A stretch of 64,000 nucleotides of DNA from Aphanomyces cochlioides (taxonomy: Eukaryota > Oomycota > Saprolegniomycetes > Saprolegniales > Verrucalvaceae). Below are positions 31,717-42,226 of the stretch, piece after piece; within the stretch, counting starts at the first letter, position 1, and each line of letters opens with the position of its first letter. The stretch lies in contig JAHQRK010000010.1 in NCBI GenBank assembly GCA_019828595.1, forward strand, positions 310,001 to 374,000. The letters run 5' to 3'. Below the pieces are notes generated by a model, which saw only the letters and a list, made by a program, of their open reading frames with translations, was not told the origin of the DNA and searched no databases. The translations under genes and the position numbers were made by a program.

Positions 31717-32356
31717 TTGCCTTGAAATATGCACCAAGAATCGTGGCCTCTTGTGGAAAGATCCGAAGCAACCTATTGTTCAAGGCTCTTTCATTCACAT
31801 CGCCCCTTGCAATGCGTTGACCTGTATGTATTCGCTCAACTTCAGATAAGCAACCGTGAAAATATCCAAACTCAAGCCATCGTCATCGATCTTCTCTATC
31901 ATGTCCTCTCGATGCTGGACGCTCCCTTGTGTGGACGTGTAACATTCTTTCGTGTTGGCTTATTGCTTACAGTCCTCCGTCCGTTATGTCAACAAACTCG
32001 AAGCATCTTGCAGTTGTCAACATCTGTCCTGTATGATTATGCAGGTGCCGCTTGATTATGGAGATGGCGCACCGCGTGACTGCATATTCATAGTCAGCCC
32101 AATGTCACACGCGTTGTAAATTTTGGTGTCGTCTGATCGGTTGGCAAGCTGTCGCCCTTGTCCGAATTACATTTTTACCTTAAATCAGTACATTTTGTCG
32201 TCAGATTGCTTGTCTCTACCGTAACATATGGGTTCGATACACTTGACTAAGGTAATTACCCATAACGTCACACTTGTCAAATGTCCAACGCAAACCAATA
32301 CGACAAGAAGCACCACAGAATCCAACTTGACGAGGCGTACACTCTTCAATACACAA
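31717..32356. other. 3' flank of SCAPER, possible gene fragment
   Basis: A plus-strand open stretch (about 31860-32055) reads ENIQTQAIVIDLLYHVLSMLDAPLCGR and looks protein-like, but I do not recognise it and find no start or splice context. The rest, up to the ATG of GH16 copy C, is AT-rich with no gene. Confidence 0.3.
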
Positions 32357-34748
32357 ATGCGCTCCACAGTCTACGTCCTGCTTGTATTACGCTCTATCCA
32401 TGGCTTGGACTATGATTATGACAGCTATCCCGTCAAATCTGGCGCCGGCATTTGGATCGATGTCGATACGCCACAGACCGCGCAGCAGAAAGTGTCGTCG
32501 CGAGGTGAAACGTGGGATCTCGTCATGAGCGACGAGTTTGAGATTGACGGACGATCGTTCGTCGCTGGGAAAGATCATCTCTGGACCGCCTTGGACCTTG
32601 CCGATGGAGTCAATTCTGCGATGGAAATGTAAAATTCGTCCAACGTGTACACGAAGAATGGCAAGTTGATCAACAAAGTCGAGGACAAGGAAACCAACGT
32701 CACGTATTTCAATCAGTGGCTCGACGTCCCGGGCTATCAAACTCGCACGATGGTACTCTAAACACGATGAACTGCAAACCCTGATAGCTCCATCTCTAGT
32801 ACTATACAGCAGGCATGATGCAGTCGTGGAACAAGTTCTGCATCCAAGGCGGCTTGATTGAAGTCACCGCCAAGCTCCCTGGCGCGATCAACAACGTCAC
32901 GGACGACGAACACAAGAGCATTACCACCAACCCGAATGCCCTCGGCTATCAATGGGTGAATGGACAGAAAGTCGCGCTAGCGCCATTGACACCAGCCATC
33001 GACAGCGCCTACTATCCAACGTGGCCTGGCATTTGGCTCATGGGAAACCTCGGCCGCGCGCTCTTCACTGCCTCGACGTCTCGCATGTGGCCTTGGACGT
33101 ACAATGAATGCGACGCCGACTTGGACACAAACCAGACGATCTCGGCTTGCAATGCGACGCCAGGCTACGGCATGAACGCATATCAAGGTCGTGGCGCGCC
33201 TGAGATTGATATCTTGGAAGGCGGCGGTGCGGCCATTTCATCGTCGATCCAGATCGCTCCTGGCATGCCGGACAAGTACCGCCGCGTGCCCGTCGTCGCG
33301 GGCGGTCTCGACACGGACGCCAAGTCCCAGTACACGAATATTTATTGTATCTACAGCAAAACTTGCAACACGCTTGGCGCCAACATCCCCGACGCTCCAA
33401 CGAGTGCGTTTGCGTCAAGAGGCCACAAGAGCTGGTACCAAGGACTTCGATACGCTGCGAACAATCAGTGCCCTGCCAACCACGAGCAAGCCCAAGGCGA
33501 ACAGGGCTATCTCTCGGTCAAAGCGGCGCAGGACAAAGGCGTGGTCACGTCCAACGTGTACGACTGACAGCAGATGAGTGCAGGGCGCGACGTGCATGCC
33601 GATCTGAGCTTGATCAACAGCTCCACGACACTGCACTGGGGCATCAACTACGAGGGAAAATGCTTCCCCATTTCCAACAGCTACATTGGAGCGTTCCTGT
33701 GCGACCCCGACTCGAAGAATGAAAAATGCGCGTCGCCGACACGCACCAAATGGCCAAGTACGAGTACCAAATGGACGCTGTCTCTGTCAACTGGGACATC
33801 AACCACGACGCGTACACGACGTTCTACGTCTACCAAGTCGAATGGTACCGACAGAATGCTCACTTTTCTCCTACTACGGACGCTGTAGGGTCGCGGGGGA
33901 CAATGGCTACATTCGCTGGAGTCTATTTGACTCGCCGCTGTTTGAAATCCCAGCGTCGGCGTTGACGAACCCCCCGCAAGCTGCCGACGGCTCTGGGAAG
34001 ATCCGCAACCCCAAGAAGATCATGATCGAAGAACCCATGTACTTTGTATTCAACGTTGCGCTCGCCAAAGCTTGGGGGGCGACGCCGCCCAATACCGACA
34101 TCTGTCCCTGCCGCGGCAATGCGACCAAACCAGTGCCAGGCTCGGCCGACTACAACAAGACCAACAACATTTGCGACTCGTTCCCAATGTACATGGAGAT
34201 CGACTACATCCGCGTCTACCAGAACAAGAGCTCCATGTTTGTCGGGTGCGATCCACCGACGCATCCAACCAAGAAGTGGATCGAAGGCCACATTGACTGG
34301 TACACAGACTCTAGCAATCCCATGACCCGCGTCGATGGCGGCGCGACGTGTAACGGCGACGACGACTGCCTGGCTGCATCTGCGTTGGAAGCGAGCGGGC
34401 GTTGCTATCAGCGCCGGTGTGCGTGCGTGACGGGCTATGGCGGTAAGTGATTCCAAACACTGCTCCGTGCTGAAGAGAGGTCGACGCTGTACCAAGTTCA
34501 TCGGCTCGGAGAGTTCAAGCTTGGACGATCCCGACTACTATGGCCCAGAGTTAGTCTATCCAGCAACGTTGATGAGCGCGGTCGTGGCATTGTTGGTTTT
34601 ATCATGCTTCATCCGCAGGAAACGCATGGCGGCGGCTGTTGTCCTGGCAGAGACGACCAAGAGTCGAAGCACCAAGGAAATGGACGAGGAAGACGCTGCC
34701 GCCGCTCATAGACGCTTCTACGCGCCAGTCTCAGTCTCTGCCACCTAA
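32357..34748 (+). pseudogene. SKN1/KRE6-like GH16 copy C, pseudogene
   Basis: Exons 32357-32752, 32800-33844, 33889-34442 and 34480-34748 (introns 47, 44 and 37 bp) follow copies A and B through signal peptide, jelly-roll core (TWPGIWLMGNLG, EIDILEGGG), EGF-like module, membrane segment (LVYPATLMSAVVALLVLSC) and tail ending FYAPVSVSAT. It is broken three ways: TAA at 32630-32632 where A and B have Tyr, TGA at 33565-33567 just before QQMSAGRD, and a deletion of about 19 nt near 33730 that shifts frame between KNEKC and VADTHQMA. The last intron, inside the EGF-like module, is absent from A and B. Splice sites are still intact, so decay looks recent. Stop-codon readthrough is a less likely alternative. 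Confidence 0.85.
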
Positions 34749-34952
34749 CATGCTCGTCATCATGACGACTCTCCAGAACGACGTGTGATGGACATTTCAA
34801 AAGTGTGAATTGCAACCAGTGGACAGCATCCAAACAAACTCACACATATGATTTTCATTCCACTGTCGGAAATGTTTCAAGATAATTTAAGAACATACTT
34901 TGAAGTTTTCTTTAATTTCTTTTATTATTTAAGACAATTCTTTTAAATAATA
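34749..34952. other. 3' flank of copy C with an inverted TTCACAC..TGAAATGTCC motif
   Basis: GGACATTTCAAAAGTGTGAA at 34790-34809 is the reverse-strand form of the motif repeated downstream of the ABC transporter. From 34864 the sequence TGTCGGAAATGTTTCAA begins a block of about 80 bp that recurs at 35386-35460 on the other side of the MITE. Confidence 0.45.
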
Positions 34953-35328
34953 CTACCTCCGTCCAGTAATATTTGCTACAAACACATTTTGGTAAAGTAA
35001 TTATAAAACTATAAAGTATTCGTGTAATATTACTTTACCACTACATTACACGTAAACCTCTGCTAGTACATATTCTATTTAAAAACAAAGTTTTGATTCT
35101 ATCAATTAATAATTTTGTACAGAGCAAAATTGATCAACGTTCTTGGCTTTATTCAAGGATTACTCCTGACTTATTCAAATTCAAGGCACGCTCTTTACGC
35201 CCATAAATAACTCTAAACAAACCCTATTTTTAGGTCCATAGGATGTTTTAGGATGTGCAATTTTGACTGACATACATTCATTTTAAGAAAAGTGTGATGT
35301 TGTAGCAAATATTTCTGGACGGAGGTAG
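34953..35328. mobile_element. Stowaway-like MITE (Tc1/mariner)
   Basis: 376 bp with inverted ends CTACCTCCGTCCAG..AATATTTGCTACA. About 27 of 28 terminal positions match, the difference being TAA versus AAA in the middle. TA dinucleotides flank at 34951-34952 and 35329-35330. The CTMCCTCCGTYC terminus is the Stowaway signature. No coding capacity. Confidence 0.8.
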
Positions 35329-35842
35329 TAATGCCTTTTCTGATCCAGTTCGGAATGATGATGGCGGAGGAAGTGATGTCCTGGATGTCGGAAATGTTTC
35401 AAATCAATTTAAGAACGCATTCTTTAAACGCTTTTATTATTTAAGACCATTCTTTAAATCCTGTGGTCCTTTCTGCAACAAATCAATGACGGGCAGCATC
35501 ATCGTCGAGCTCGTGGACGTGTGTCCATTCCCTTGCGGTATACAAGGAGCAAGGCCTTTGCAGCCATGTCGTGGTCATTGAGACTTTGCATTTGCCGCCT
35601 TTCACGCTACAATCGAGTTGTTCCATGGTGCCTGTCGTCGCTAGTCGTGCTTGACAAGCGCGATACAAGTTTTGATCGTTCCCGTCGGACTGTCGACTCC
35701 ATATGCCGTGGGACAGACTCGGTGGTCATCCATCTCGCCTCTCCAAGCATTCACTGCGTTTGTGTAAGGGAGAAGTCAACTTACGACCCATGTTTCGTTG
35801 TCAACGTTTGTGTGATTGACATTTTCTATTTACGACCTGGTC
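35329..35842. other. intergenic DNA upstream of GH16 copy D
   Basis: Contains the second copy (35386-about 35460) of the block also found after copy C. No intact gene is evident in the remaining stretch before the ATG of copy D. Confidence 0.35.
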
Positions 35843-36101
35843 ATGCACGTCGCGTGGATCCTCCTGGTAGCCCAAGCAGCGCAAGGCATGGACTATGACT
35901 ACGACGGGTACCCAGCGCGTCTGGCATTGGCATTTGGGTCGATGTCGACACGCCCGAGAACGCCAGGGCCAAGGTCTCGACTCGGGGCGAGACGTGGGAA
36001 CTCGTCATGAGCGACGTATTTGAGATCCCCGGCCGAACTTTTCAAGCTGGAAACGATCATCTATGGACTGCGCTAGACATGCCCGACGGAGTCAACGCTG
36101 C

Positions 36102-36369
36102 TGATATGTGTTTGCCTTGAGAGCTCGCAACGCAACAACAAACTCTTGGTGTCGACTTCACTTCAAATAACGAACTGGCCGAATTTATCAATTCTAGCCT
36201 ACCTGTTTCCACTATACTAAAATGTACGTATCCATATCACCTCCTTTGCCGATCTTCTGCACGATCGTCACCTGCGATACTTTGGTCGACGTCGTTATCT
36301 CGTGCTTCTGGGTTCACTGTTGTCGTCCTTCAACTGACGTCGACAGTGAACGATGCCCAAAAGGCATCA
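36102..36369 (-). repeat. 3' LTR (left copy)
   Basis: 268 bp, five differences from the right copy (98% identical), all transitions. TGAT..ATCA termini. Confidence 0.93.
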
Positions 36370-37107
36370 CTACCCCTTCAAGAACTGCTGCCACCCCAAG
36401 TCGGTCATCATTTGTACAACCAGCGGGTCTTTTCGATGGCTATTTAGGTGCTTCCGCAAGGCAGCTGGCACGTCTCCTCTCAAGTTTAAAATTGGCTCCC
36501 ACGAATTTTCGCTGGGCTCCAGGCCTCGCCACGTTATTTCCATCTCGTACTCCCTTGATGAACTATTGTAGCGTAGCAGACCAAAGGCTTCGATCTCATG
36601 GTCCTCTTGGCTGTGAGCAGCCTGCAAAAGCAATTCCTCGGTAACATTCAGTGATGCATCGTGGTAAAACTTTAGTCTTGAAGCGTGTATTTCTTTGATT
36701 TGTTTCGACACCAAATCTTCCACGCTAAACACCCATGGACTCAAAACCGCAACAATTCGCCCAGGCCCTTTCCATTTGACTTGCAATTTCGAGCGCTTAG
36801 CATCATCCACGGTAGCCATCAATACGAAATCGCCAACTTCAAAAATAGGGCTCAACTTCGCATCTTTCTTCTTTTGCTTTCGAAATTGTTTTGCTTTCAC
36901 CGCCACTCGACGATGCAAATCATCCAAGCTAGACAACAATACTTCCAAAGCAACCTGCTTCATCTTAGCGATTTCTTCGAGTGTAGTGCAATTCACCTCC
37001 TTGTGAGCAATAATCGGGGCTGTTGGAGACATGGCTCGTAGTCCTGTCATACAGGTGATTGGGGCTTCATCGTCTAGGGATTTGACTTTGGTATTATTCA
37101 CTACCAT
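36370..37107 (-). pseudogene. integrase C-terminus and chromodomain
   Basis: VGDFVLMATVDDAKRSKLQVKWKGPGRIV is the integrase C-terminal GPY/F-like fold. EIEAFGLLRYNSSSREYEMEITWRGLEPSENSWEP is a chromodomain (aromatic Y, W and W spacing). Chromodomains guide integration toward marked chromatin in chromoviruses. The frame ends in the TAG adjoining the LTR. Confidence 0.85.
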
Positions 37108-37117
37108 TTGAACAATA

Positions 37118-37753
37118 CTAACAGTCAGGCCACCGCTTCATGGGCAATCTCCACTCCGATAATAAAGCACGGAACACTCTCAAAATCAAACGGTTTACAA
37201 CTTCGACAGTTCCGTTTGCCCAGGGGCATCTAGCTGTTGTAAAATGATGGTGTGCGCCCAAGGCATGCTGTAGATTCTCGATGACTGTATTTTTGAAGTG
37301 AGTGCCTTGATTTGAAATCCAGGTATAGCATACACCAAATGCCGAGAACCATTTTAACAAACTTTCATGCACAAATGCGGCGTCTGCCACAGGACTCGGT
37401 AACAACCAAATATATTTGGATGCATCGTCTTTGATAACCAAAATGTATTTCAGGCCGTTGATACCTTCGTCTAATGATAGAAAATCCCAATGAATGATCT
37501 CGTTCAGTCTTGTGGCATGCAATTGCTCCCCAAAAGGTCTCGGAACAATCGCCCCTCCTCGAGTGGCTTGGCAATGGATACAATTTTCCACAAAACGCTC
37601 GACATCAATCACTATAGATGGCCACCAGAAATGCTCCGACACCAATTTCAATGTATTCTCTACTGTCTGATGCCCTGCAATTCCACAATGACCAATAATG
37701 CAAATCCGTAATTGAATACTGTCGGCATGGTTGGGGAGTACAATTTGACCCAT
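37118..37753 (-). pseudogene. Ty3/gypsy integrase core
   Basis: HHCC zinc-binding region (GHCGIAGHQTVENT...CIHCQ), first catalytic Asp in IIHWDFLSLD, Glu in WANGTVEVVNR. The second catalytic Asp (family S-D-Q-G) is Asn here (WISNQGTHFKN), which should inactivate strand transfer. Frameshift near 37112 before the C-terminal part. Confidence 0.85.
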
Positions 37754-37764
37754 CTCATTTGTGA

Positions 37765-38406
37765 CTAAGCCATTTTCACTGAGGATTCCCGTCGTATATG
37801 ACTTTGCTTTTGGACTTCTTGAATCTCCTCAGCATTCGGCCAAGTAAAATCCTGATGTATTTGGGGGGACACGTATAACTGGTCACATTTCACAACGCAA
37901 ATTGATCCAATTACTGCTCCCCACCTGGATAGTAAGTCGGCCCAAACAGTTTCCTCTCCAGCAATGTGGTTGATGCGGTACTTGTATCCCATTAGGAAAA
38001 TACTCCAACGCTGAAGTTTGTCTGCACGATACTTTGGAACGCTTCCCACTACGCTTTCCGGGTCAAAAATGTAGCGGAGGTTTCGATGATCCGTAAATAG
38101 TTGAAAACCATCCGGTCGATGCAACAAATAGTCAGCTCGTTTAACTGTTTCAACGACCGCGAAAGCTTCTTTTTCCACCGTCGCCCAGCTTGCGGAAGCC
38201 CCGGTGAATGTACCGCTCAAAAACATGAGCGGCTCGTGCTCTTGACCTTCGACTGGCCTGTTCAATTGCTCTGAGGGAATTTGTGTAATGGCGGCTCCCC
38301 AAAATTTGTCACTCGCATCGGCAAAAACGCAAATAGTTTTGTCTCTGTCCACATGAGCAAGCTCCATAGCGTGTTGTAAGGCTTCTTTGCACTGAATAAG
38401 GCACAT
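37765..38406 (-). pseudogene. Ty3/gypsy RNase H
   Basis: FADASDKFWGAAITQ, WATVEKEAFAVVE, FTDHRNLRYIFD and NHIAGEETVWADLLSRW follow the order of RT-associated RNase H with D, E, D and D residues present. A one-base shift near 37790 separates it from the integrase frame. Confidence 0.85.
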
Positions 38407-39318
38407 TTATTCAGTATCACCCCACCCTACTTGGTCCAATCGTACTCGAGCCACTTTAGCTTTTGTACGTCCCCCAGACATAGTATATGCTCGTTCCATG
38501 CATTCCATTAGTGGCGCTACTAACTTGTTGTATCCAGGAATCGACATACGCATCCAATTGATGGCACAAACAAATTGCTGGAGCTCGTTGGCCCCCGACG
38601 GCTCGGGCAGTTCCATTAGAGCTTGGATTCGTGACGGATCATGACGCATACCATTTTTTGAGATAATGCGGCCGCACCACTTCACTTCAGACCTAAAAAA
38701 ATCGCATTTCTTTGGATTGAGCTTGAGGCCTTTTCTTGAACAGATTGCTAGTGTCTCCTCAAGTAATGATAGCAATTCCAGGGGTGTGCGAGCGTATCCC
38801 AAGATATCGTCAAGCCAAGCTAAAAGTCCCCGATACAATTTGTCTGCAAATAACTCTTGAACCACAGCCTGGCAATATGCCACGCTGTCGCTACCGCCCA
38901 TTAACACCCGCGTTGGTGTGAAAACGCCTTCATCTGTGAGGATCGAAAAATATTCCTGGGAGTCGACGTGCAAAGGGAGTTGCCAATACCCCTTGAAAAA
39001 ATCGATGCTAAAGAACACTTGGGATCCCTGCAGTTCGTCGACTGTCATTCGGAATTGTCCCGCACCTGGTTTCTTCACTATCAGAGGGGGAGAGGTCCAT
39101 CGGCTAGCATTATTTCGGTAACATAATCCAGCGGCGACAAGCTCTTTCATGTGGTTGGCCATAAAATCGCGGTGCTCCGGGGGGTAACGACGGGCTTTAC
39201 AGCGAACTGGCTTGGCGTCCGGTATAAGGCGGACTTTTAAAGGGGTAACGTCAACTGGCTTATCACGACCAAGAACTAACCGAAACACATCGACGTATTG
39301 CGCCAGAAGCTGCTTCAA
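38407..39318 (-). pseudogene. Ty3/gypsy reverse transcriptase, internally deleted
   Basis: VRCKARRYPPEHRDFM, PPLIVKKPG, FFSIDFFKGYWQLPL, and the catalytic WLDDILGYA with Leu before DD. Between FRMTVD and ELQGSQVFFSID about 25 residues expected in the family are missing in frame, removing part of the fingers/palm. Ends at an in-frame TAA before RNase H. Confidence 0.85.
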
Positions 39319-39327
39319 ACGGGCAAT

Positions 39328-41225
39328 CTAATCGCTTGGGGCGCCTGCGGCAATCGCCTCGGACAATTTGTCATCCAACACTCGTCGCACTTCCTCGCCT
39401 TCAGTTTTAGTTGACATTTCCATCGAAGGTAAATATTCCAAATGGTCTTCCTCCACCATCTCCTTAACCGACTCCCCCACCACACTGCCAACATTGTAAA
39501 CAGCTTGAAAATCTCTGGCTGTGGCTAGAAGGGCATGTTGATCATATCCCAACTTGGACATTATTTCACGAGACAACAATAAATCACCCAAGCCTTGTGG
39601 CAGGTCAGCGGTCGAGATCCATGCTCGCACATTCAACAGTACAAGAGGACCGCTCGTCGTGGGCACCACCAAATCAAATATTGCTTCTTCGCAGATAAGC
39701 ATCGGTTCATTAGCAAACGACAGTATTTGTTGGGGGGAACTCAAAGGCACAATCATCAATTCAGCCCGATGCGCCTTCAGCTTCTCCATTAAGGATGCAG
39801 ACAGTATTGACGTGTCTGCACCGGTGTCCAAGGTAACTTTAACTTGTACGTCACCAATTGAGGCTTTCAACCAGTTTTCCTGCTCCACCGCCATCACTCC
39901 ACCACACACAACTTCCTCGCTTGTCTTTTTCTCGATTTCACGATTGGCGGGAGGCTTGTTGTCTTCCTTGGTAGGCGCAACCGCGGCCACGTTCTTTGCT
40001 TGGTTCAGCCTTAACTGCTTGAATTCGCTCCAAAGCTTTTTGGCCTCGTCTGGCTTCACTCGCGGGCACTGAAAAACTTTATGGTCTTTGGAGCCGCATT
40101 TCAGACAGCCATTTTTCTTTACTGCCATGCCATCCTTGACAACGGGTGCCGCTACCATGCGGTCAAACGGCTGATGTTTTGGCAGGTGGGCTTCGAACAT
40201 TAGGAAAGCAGCCACTCTTTCTTTAAGCCAGTCAATGAAACTGGCCAGGTCCTTCTTGTACTTAGACATTCTCTGCTTTTGTAGCTCTTTGGTCACGGCC
40301 AAACGAAACGTGGTTGGTCGGAGGGAGTTGCACAACAGCTTGATGCATAACTTTGGCTCTTCCACCATAAAGTTGTCCATGTCGTACCCATCCAGCTTGG
40401 CTTGGAAATCAGTCAACAGCTTCAGGACCCGTGATTCAGCATCTTTGATGGACGTGTCCATATGCAGTGAGCGCATTGCAGTTTCAACTGCCATGTAATC
40501 CGACTCCGACGGTTCCTTAGTTTGCCAAAAATAGTTCCTCCAATCCTGCTCGGTCATCTCGTCGGCAGATTGCTTCACCTCAAACATGCAAATTCGAACC
40601 ATTGTCTTGTGTTCGATACACGCTCCGACTGGGATTAAGGCCAAGCTTCGGCCCGACGCCTCACTGAGCGCCTACATGCGCCGTGAGTACGAGAGATATC
40701 GATCCATAAATTCCCGTTTTTCCTTCTTGGTACACCCTTTGTAAGTCGGAGGAATGGGTAAGTTTCCAGCGGCCAGCATAGTCCCTCCATAAAACGCAGC
40801 CCCGGGTGTTTCCGCCGTATTATCAAGTTGTATACTGTCGGAATCGTCCATTTCTTCCACATTGTCGGCAAATAGGCCCCATCTAGCTCGCCCACGGGGT
40901 GAGTTCACGGCTTGTTTCAATTTCCAGCATCACGGCGCAATGCCTGGTGCTCGTCCCAAAATGCTTTAAGTTGATCGTAAGTCAATTGTTGATGAGCCGC
41001 TGTCAATGCAGCACTCGCTTCGACAACGGCAGCCGTTTCTTGGACGGACGGAACTGGACTTTGCGATCTCTGTTCAATGAGCTGTCGTTGAACAACAATA
41101 TTTTCCACGGACATTGTAGTTTCTTGTGCGTCGCCTTCAAGCGGCAACGGTGCGGGGCCCCGTGAAACAGATCCCCCTCTTCCTCGACCACGTCCTCTGG
41201 TCGAGATTGTTCCTTGATTGGACAT
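39328..41225 (-). pseudogene. Ty3/gypsy gag and protease, broken
   Basis: Starts with an RG-rich stretch (STRGRGRGRGGSV). A frame change occurs at about 40918 and there is an in-frame TAG at 40672. The long frame 40644-39328 carries capsid-like helices, a zinc knuckle C-x2-C-x4-H-x4-C (CLKCGSKDHKVFQC) and the aspartic protease motif LDTGADTS. It ends at a TAG in the same frame as the reverse transcriptase. Confidence 0.85.
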
Positions 41226-41256
41226 AATAGCGCAACACTTGCACTAAAGAATTCTT

Positions 41257-41524
41257 TGATATGTGTTTGCCTTGAGAGCTCGCAACGCAACAACAAACTC
41301 TTGGTGTCGACTTCACTTCAAATAACGAACTGGCCGAATTTATCAATTCTAACCTACCTGTTTCCACTATACTAAAATGTACGTATCCATATCACCTCCT
41401 TTGCCGATCTCCTGCACGGTCGTCACCTGCGACACTTTGGTCGACGTCGTTATCTCGTGCTTCTGGGTTCACTGTTGTTGTCCTTCAACTGACGTCGACA
41501 GTGAACGATGCCCAAAAGGCATCA
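41257..41524 (-). repeat. 5' LTR (right copy)
   Basis: 268 bp, paired with 36102-36369. Flanked on the right by the GCTGC target duplication. Confidence 0.93.
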
Positions 41525-42226
41525 GCTGCGCTGGAATATTACAATGCCTCCAACGTGTACACGAAAGACGGCAAGTTGATCAACCGCATCGACGAAGGGC
41601 CGGTGAACGTCACGTATTTCAATCAATGGCTTGACAAACCAGCGTTTGAGTCTGCTCAGTTGGTACGTTCGTCCATGCAATACATGCGTCACGCGCTGTC
41701 TATTGTAGCACTACTCGGCTGGCATGATGCAGTCGTGGAACAAGTTTTGCTTCCAAGGGGGCTTGATCGAAGTCTCGGCCAAGCTCCCAGGGGCGATCAA
41801 CAACGCAGCGCCAGATGACGTACACAAGATCGTGACGACCAACCCGAACGCCATCGGAGCCTACTGGGAGAACGGCCAGGAGTTTAAGCTCACGCCGAAA
41901 GATGTTATCAAGGACATTGGGTTTTATCCAACATGGCCTGGCATTTGGCTCATGGGAAACCTTGGCCGCGCGCTCTTCACGGCCTCGACGATGCGCATGT
42001 GGTCATGGACGTACAACGAATGCGATCCAGATCTAGCACCACACCAGATTATCTTGGCTTGCAACGCAAACCCTGGCTACGGGTTGAATCCACATCAAGG
42101 CCGTGGAGCGCCTGAGATTGATATCTTGGAAGGCGGTGGCGCGGCCATTTCATCGTCCATTCAAATCGCTCCTGGCATGCCTGGCGAGTACCGTCGGACG
42201 CCAGTGCAGCCACCTGAAGGCATCTA

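Larger units (their letters stand above)
36102..41524 (-). mobile_element. Ty3/gypsy LTR retrotransposon with chromodomain, defective
   Basis: 5,423 bp, internal genes on minus. 268-bp LTRs at both ends (TGAT...ATCA) and a 5-bp duplication GCTGC (36097-36101 and 41525-41529). Domain order gag, protease, reverse transcriptase, RNase H, integrase, chromodomain is that of chromoviruses. Purine-rich GAAGGGGTAG sits just inside the 3' LTR (36370-36379, minus sense), and the pol stop codon directly abuts that LTR. Next to the 5' LTR I see no tRNA-primer-binding site but a 10-bp palindrome AAGAATTCTT (41247-41256). Several stops and frameshifts make it non-autonomous. Confidence 0.93.

Noticed and set aside
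32630..33567. Stop codons in GH16 copy C as selenocysteine or readthrough sites
   Set aside because: Two different stops at positions that are Tyr or another ordinary residue in paralogs, plus a nearby frameshift, fit a pseudogene better.
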